Assembly: GCF_900129245.1 (NCBI RefSeq) | Contig: NZ_FQUT01000001.1 | Coordinates: 62,001-126,000 of the forward strand | DNA: 64,000 nucleotides | Origin: Chryseobacterium arachidis | GTDB taxonomy: Bacteria > Bacteroidota > Bacteroidia > Flavobacteriales > Weeksellaceae | Direction of reading: 5' to 3' | Shown here: piece after piece, positions 61,405 to 64,000 of the stretch | How the letters are laid out: each line of letters starts with the position of its first letter | How positions within the stretch are numbered: the first letter of the stretch is position 1 | Translations under genes and position numbers: made by a program | The notes under the pieces: model-generated | Databases searched by the model: none | What the model was told of the DNA's origin: nothing | The model's input: the letters and a program-made list of their open reading frames with translations, nothing else

Positions 61405-61435
61405 TTCCTTATTTTAATTTTAAATTTTAGGTGTG

Positions 61436-61443
61436 CAAATTTA
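61436..61443 (-). promoter_or_regulatory. Candidate -7 element TAAATTTG for HU
   Basis: This is a perfect TAnnTTTG followed by C on the minus strand, 31 bases before the HU ATG. Confidence 0.5.
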
Positions 61444-61544
61444 GTTAAAAAAATTGAATATTAGCAAATTAGTGGTAAAATATTTTTTTATAAAGAGTTG
61501 AAAATTTAATGTTTACTCTATATGACGGTTGGGTTAAGTCACCT

Positions 61545-62216
61545 TTACATGCTGGAATTGTAGTACCCATTCTCTACACAGAAGCGGATGAGGTGAAGTT
61601 TTGTTTTTAATCCAAGCTTTTCCGTGAGGCGGTTGATATATGTATCGATCGTTCTTGTGCTCAGGTTCAGTTGTTCACCTATCTCTTTGTTACTGAAGCC
61701 TTCATAGCAGAATTTCATGAGCTGGATCTCGGTTGGGGATAGCTCCTCCTGACTCTTTTTCTGCCTGTTCATATATTCGTGCACTGCCAATGGCTGCTGT
61801 TCCCATTCCTTAGTATAAGCGGTATAATCAAAACTTTCCGAAGAGATTTTTCCTTTAATGATATCCCTTATAATATTGCTTTTTTTTTCGCAGTAATAGA
61901 TGTTGGGTATTTTTGAAAGAAGTTCCGCCATATCTTCCTGATACGTCCCGGAATAAGTAATGATGGGCGTATCCGTATTGTTTTTCCGGATGTATTTTAT
62001 AGCTTCCAGACCGCTTAAAACAGGCATGAAAAGCTCTATAATGAACACATCTTCCTGTCTTCTGTAATTTCTGCTGATCAGCTCGTGGCCGTTGTTGCAG
62101 TCATTAAGAAGGATGTAGAAAGGATTTTCCGTAAGCGTCTTGATCAGGATCTTTTTAAAATAAAAATCACTGTCTGCTATAGAAAATCTTACAGTGTTTG
62201 ATATTAGGTTACTCAC
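61545..62216 (-). CDS. LuxR family regulator with Glu at the phospho-acceptor site
   Basis: This 223-residue protein has a receiver-like domain: IADSDFYFKKIL for the acidic pocket, and DVFIIELFMPVLSGLEA where a normal receiver has DxxLLDIxMPxxxGxEA. Glu61 therefore replaces the phosphorylatable Asp, a change that often mimics the phosphorylated state. A C-terminal LuxR HTH follows (LSPTEIQLMKFCYEGFSNKE, STRTIDTYINRLTEKL). It is divergent from the first T6SSiii gene with 180 bases between, so it is a candidate regulator of the secretion system. There is no sensor kinase beside it. Confidence 0.85.
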   Translation of the reverse strand: MSNLISNTVRFSIADSDFYFKKILIKTLTENPFYILLNDCNNGHELISRNYRRQEDVFIIELFMPVLSGLEAIKYIRKNNTDTPIITYSGTYQEDMAELLSKIPNIYYCEKKSNIIRDIIKGKISSESFDYTAYTKEWEQQPLAVHEYMNRQKKSQEELSPTEIQLMKFCYEGFSNKEIGEQLNLSTRTIDTYINRLTEKLGLKTKLHLIRFCVENGYYNSSM

Positions 62217-62396
62217 TTTGTTATTAATCGATTTGGTGAATGGTCATTAAATTAAGGGACTAAATTATGAAAATATAGTGAAAGTGAAAATTAATCTTAA
62301 ATTAATTAAAAAAATGCTTGTTTATAACTTAAATACTTAAATTTTGTACATAAATTATTTTTTTATAATTTCACAGACCAAACAAATCACAAATAT

Positions 62397-62933
62397 ATGT
62401 CTTCAAATCGGGAAAAAAAATTAAATAAAAAAGACGTCAGTTTAGGCGTTTGGAAATTTATTCTATCATTTATTGTACTCTCAGGTGTTTCTTTCATCTG
62501 TGTTTTTTTCTTTTTCAAAAGTTACGATCTGCAGCGTCAAGGCGTTAAAAAACAGGCAGATGACTATCGCGAGATGCTTTCCAGAGGAGATGTGCTTAAA
62601 ACTCATGTCGACAGTATTTTGTACAGAATGGACAAATTAAACATCAGCAAAGTAGATAATGACATCATCCTGAGGAATTCTATTATGGATAACGTTCAGG
62701 ATGCCAAAAATATTATGGGGAAGGATAGTGTGGATAATTTTAAGCACTATTCTATTCTGATGAAGCAGATAGAGCCGATGCTGGCTTTAAAAACCGAGAT
62801 CGTAAAAGTTTCTTATAAAGAGCAGATCGCTCTTCGTGATATTTCAGAGTGCCGCGGTAAAATCGGTATTGTAAATAATGAGCTTAAAGTAGATCCTACA
62901 AGAAATTTTACAGGAAGCAGACGTAGAAGATAA
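62397..62933 (+). CDS. tssO: T6SSiii membrane protein TssO
   Basis: This 178-residue protein has one membrane helix near the N-terminus (FILSFIVLSGVSFICVFFFF, about residues 22-41) preceded by a charged cytoplasmic tail, then a helical periplasmic region (DYREMLSRGDVLKTHVDSIL, LRNSIMDNVQDAKNIMGKDS, ALRDISECRGK). This matches TssO, a protein specific to the Bacteroidota type VI system. It starts a rightward run of membrane-complex genes that continues past the window edge. Confidence 0.78.
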   Translation: MSSNREKKLNKKDVSLGVWKFILSFIVLSGVSFICVFFFFKSYDLQRQGVKKQADDYREMLSRGDVLKTHVDSILYRMDKLNISKVDNDIILRNSIMDNVQDAKNIMGKDSVDNFKHYSILMKQIEPMLALKTEIVKVSYKEQIALRDISECRGKIGIVNNELKVDPTRNFTGSRRRR

Positions 62934-62945
62934 AAACGAAAAAGT

Positions 62946-63470
62946 ATGCAGGGACAAATCACACTATCAAAAAAAGAAAAGCATTATCAGTTTTTATATT
63001 TAATTCTGATGCTTTTTGCCGCAATTATCTTTTTAGGAATTCTTTTCCTGAAAGGTTTTGAGTCTCCGTTTTCAGATGAGGATGTCATTTCCATTCAAAG
63101 TCTTGAAGAAAAAGCCAAATTCGATCAGAAACAGAAATTTACTTTCAAATTGTTAGACAGTACTTTTTCGCAGATCGACAGGTTAAAGGATGAAGCGCCG
63201 CAGCCTTTCGTAGAAAACAACATCATGAACGGAATTAATGATGTGGCCAACCAGTTGGCGAATGATAATACTACCGATATCAGAAAAGACGCGTATCCGC
63301 AGATCGCAAAATTTTATAAGATGTATTTTGACGATAAAAAAGTTATTTCCAGCAAAACCGAGAATATCAAGAGCTTCGAAAAACAGTTTGAGGAATGCTC
63401 TATTGGCTTTAAAGAAAAGAAAAGTCAGCTTTTCCAACGAGAAACTGCTTTAAAAGCCAGAACTCAGTAA
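62946..63470 (+). CDS. Second TssO-like T6SSiii membrane protein
   Basis: This 174-residue protein has the same plan as the preceding one: a short charged N-terminus, one membrane helix (FLYLILMLFAAIIFLGILFL, about 16-35), then a helical periplasmic domain with DSTFSQIDRLKDEAPQPFVE, NIMNGINDVANQL and FEECSIGFKEKKSQL. The two look like divergent paralogues placed 12 bases apart. It is taken as a TssO-type component; which copy is the canonical TssO is unclear. Confidence 0.72.
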   Translation: MQGQITLSKKEKHYQFLYLILMLFAAIIFLGILFLKGFESPFSDEDVISIQSLEEKAKFDQKQKFTFKLLDSTFSQIDRLKDEAPQPFVENNIMNGINDVANQLANDNTTDIRKDAYPQIAKFYKMYFDDKKVISSKTENIKSFEKQFEECSIGFKEKKSQLFQRETALKARTQ

Positions 63471-63522
63471 GCTTAATTTAACTAAGAATAAAAAATAAAA
63501 CACATATCACAATCATTTAACT

Positions 63523-64000
63523 ATGAATTACTTTCAAAAAAACAAGAAGAACATTATTATTGGTGTTATTGCGACTTTGCTCATAGCGGCATTGGTGGCA
63601 TTATGGTTGCAGAAGAAGGTGATACACTCTGCCGATGATATTATCGGTACTGTAAATCCGTCTACTATTGCTGTAGGAGATACACTTTTGTTCGAGGATA
63701 TGACGCAGTTTGCAAAAACCAGAAGATGGAATTTTGGGGACGGACAATCATCAGATAAAAGCAGAGGAATCCATTTTTACAATAAACCGGGATATTATCA
63801 GGTAACATTGATTATCGACAACAAATACTCCAAGTCTTTTCCTGTAATGGTGTCCGCAAGAACACTTCCTAAGCCGAAAGATTCTACAGAAGTTAAAGCG
63901 AGAATCGAGGCAAACAGCCAGGCGATGCAGCTTGAAAATGTACAGTTTTTGGCAGTTGCAGACGGGGCTACGCAGTTCACATGGAAATTTGGCGAAACCG
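63523..64000 (+). CDS. PKD-domain membrane protein of the T6SSiii cluster, partial (TssP-like)
   Basis: The frame opens at ATG 63523 (MNYFQKNKKNIIIGVIATLL) and is cut by the window end after 159 codons. A membrane helix at residues 11-28 is followed by a PKD domain (VGDTLLFEDMTQFAKTRRWN, FGDGQSSDKSRGIHFYNKPG, YYQVTLII) and the start of a second (AVADGATQFTWKFGE). PKD proteins following TssO match TssP of the Bacteroidota T6SS, a periplasmic component of the baseplate-membrane complex. The assignment rests on order and domain. Confidence 0.7.
   Translation, partial: MNYFQKNKKNIIIGVIATLLIAALVALWLQKKVIHSADDIIGTVNPSTIAVGDTLLFEDMTQFAKTRRWNFGDGQSSDKSRGIHFYNKPGYYQVTLIIDNKYSKSFPVMVSARTLPKPKDSTEVKARIEANSQAMQLENVQFLAVADGATQFTWKFGET

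Overview
The window is AT-rich chromosomal DNA from a member of the Bacteroidota, most likely Chryseobacterium or a close relative in the Weeksellaceae. The evidence is the TAnnTTTG-type promoter elements, several secreted proteins with type IX secretion (T9SS) C-terminal sorting domains, a TonB-dependent receptor, an intact homogentisate pathway for tyrosine breakdown, a curli-type amyloid operon, and genes of the Bacteroidota-specific type VI secretion system (T6SSiii). No rRNA, tRNA, CRISPR array, prophage or IS transposase was recognised. The genus is inferred from protein style, not from a marker gene.

Layout. 1-9.8 kb: a truncated HipA-like kinase, a hydrolase, a small double-glycine-leader peptide, then a leftward tyrosine-catabolism block (hmgA, a CoA-transferase-like protein, hppD, fahA, a flavin reductase). 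9.8-14 kb: a MORN-repeat exported protein, a TonB-dependent receptor and an exported thioredoxin. 14-24 kb: a redox and stress neighbourhood with a Crp/Fnr regulator, DoxX, two tandem AhpD-like proteins, an exported PPC-domain protein, aldo/keto reductase, an exported DJ-1/PfpI protein, the mdaB-ygiN pair, a hydrolase divergent from a LysR regulator, and a GNAT acetyltransferase. 23-30 kb: a T9SS repeat protein, an aldo/keto reductase, a lone RebB (R-body) protein, a lipoprotein, mpl, plsC and a Nudix hydrolase.

30.8-46.5 kb is the most unusual region. A T9SS-sorted surface protein sits directly upstream of a 3442-residue SpvB/TcdB-RHS polymorphic toxin. Downstream are two further copies of only the last part of the RHS core, each fused to a different C-terminal toxin-like domain and followed by a different small exported protein. 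The three tips differ: one is glycine-rich, one has HENMH and one has HEGGH and is frameshifted. The three putative immunity proteins are a membrane-anchored protein and two lipoproteins. This looks like a main toxin gene with a silent reservoir of exchangeable toxin-immunity cassettes aimed at the cell envelope.

46.8-56 kb: an AraC regulator, an acyltransferase and a VOC protein, then a curli operon (csgA-like, csgB-like, csgE, csgF, and csgG with an added outer-membrane barrel), a WD40-type lipoprotein, and a convergent CsgD-like LuxR regulator lacking the receiver phospho-acceptor. 56-61.4 kb: OsmC, a TPR-like exported protein, a delta-60-repeat T9SS protein, RNase G, a 29-residue basic ribosome-type peptide and HU. 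At the right edge a LuxR regulator, with Glu in place of the phospho-acceptor Asp, is divergent from two TssO-like genes and a PKD protein that begin a T6SSiii cluster.

Intergenic DNA is rich in imperfect palindromic elements that share arms and interiors with one another. Several coding starts were moved downstream of the longest open frame when the signal peptide, family N-terminus or a repeat argued for it.
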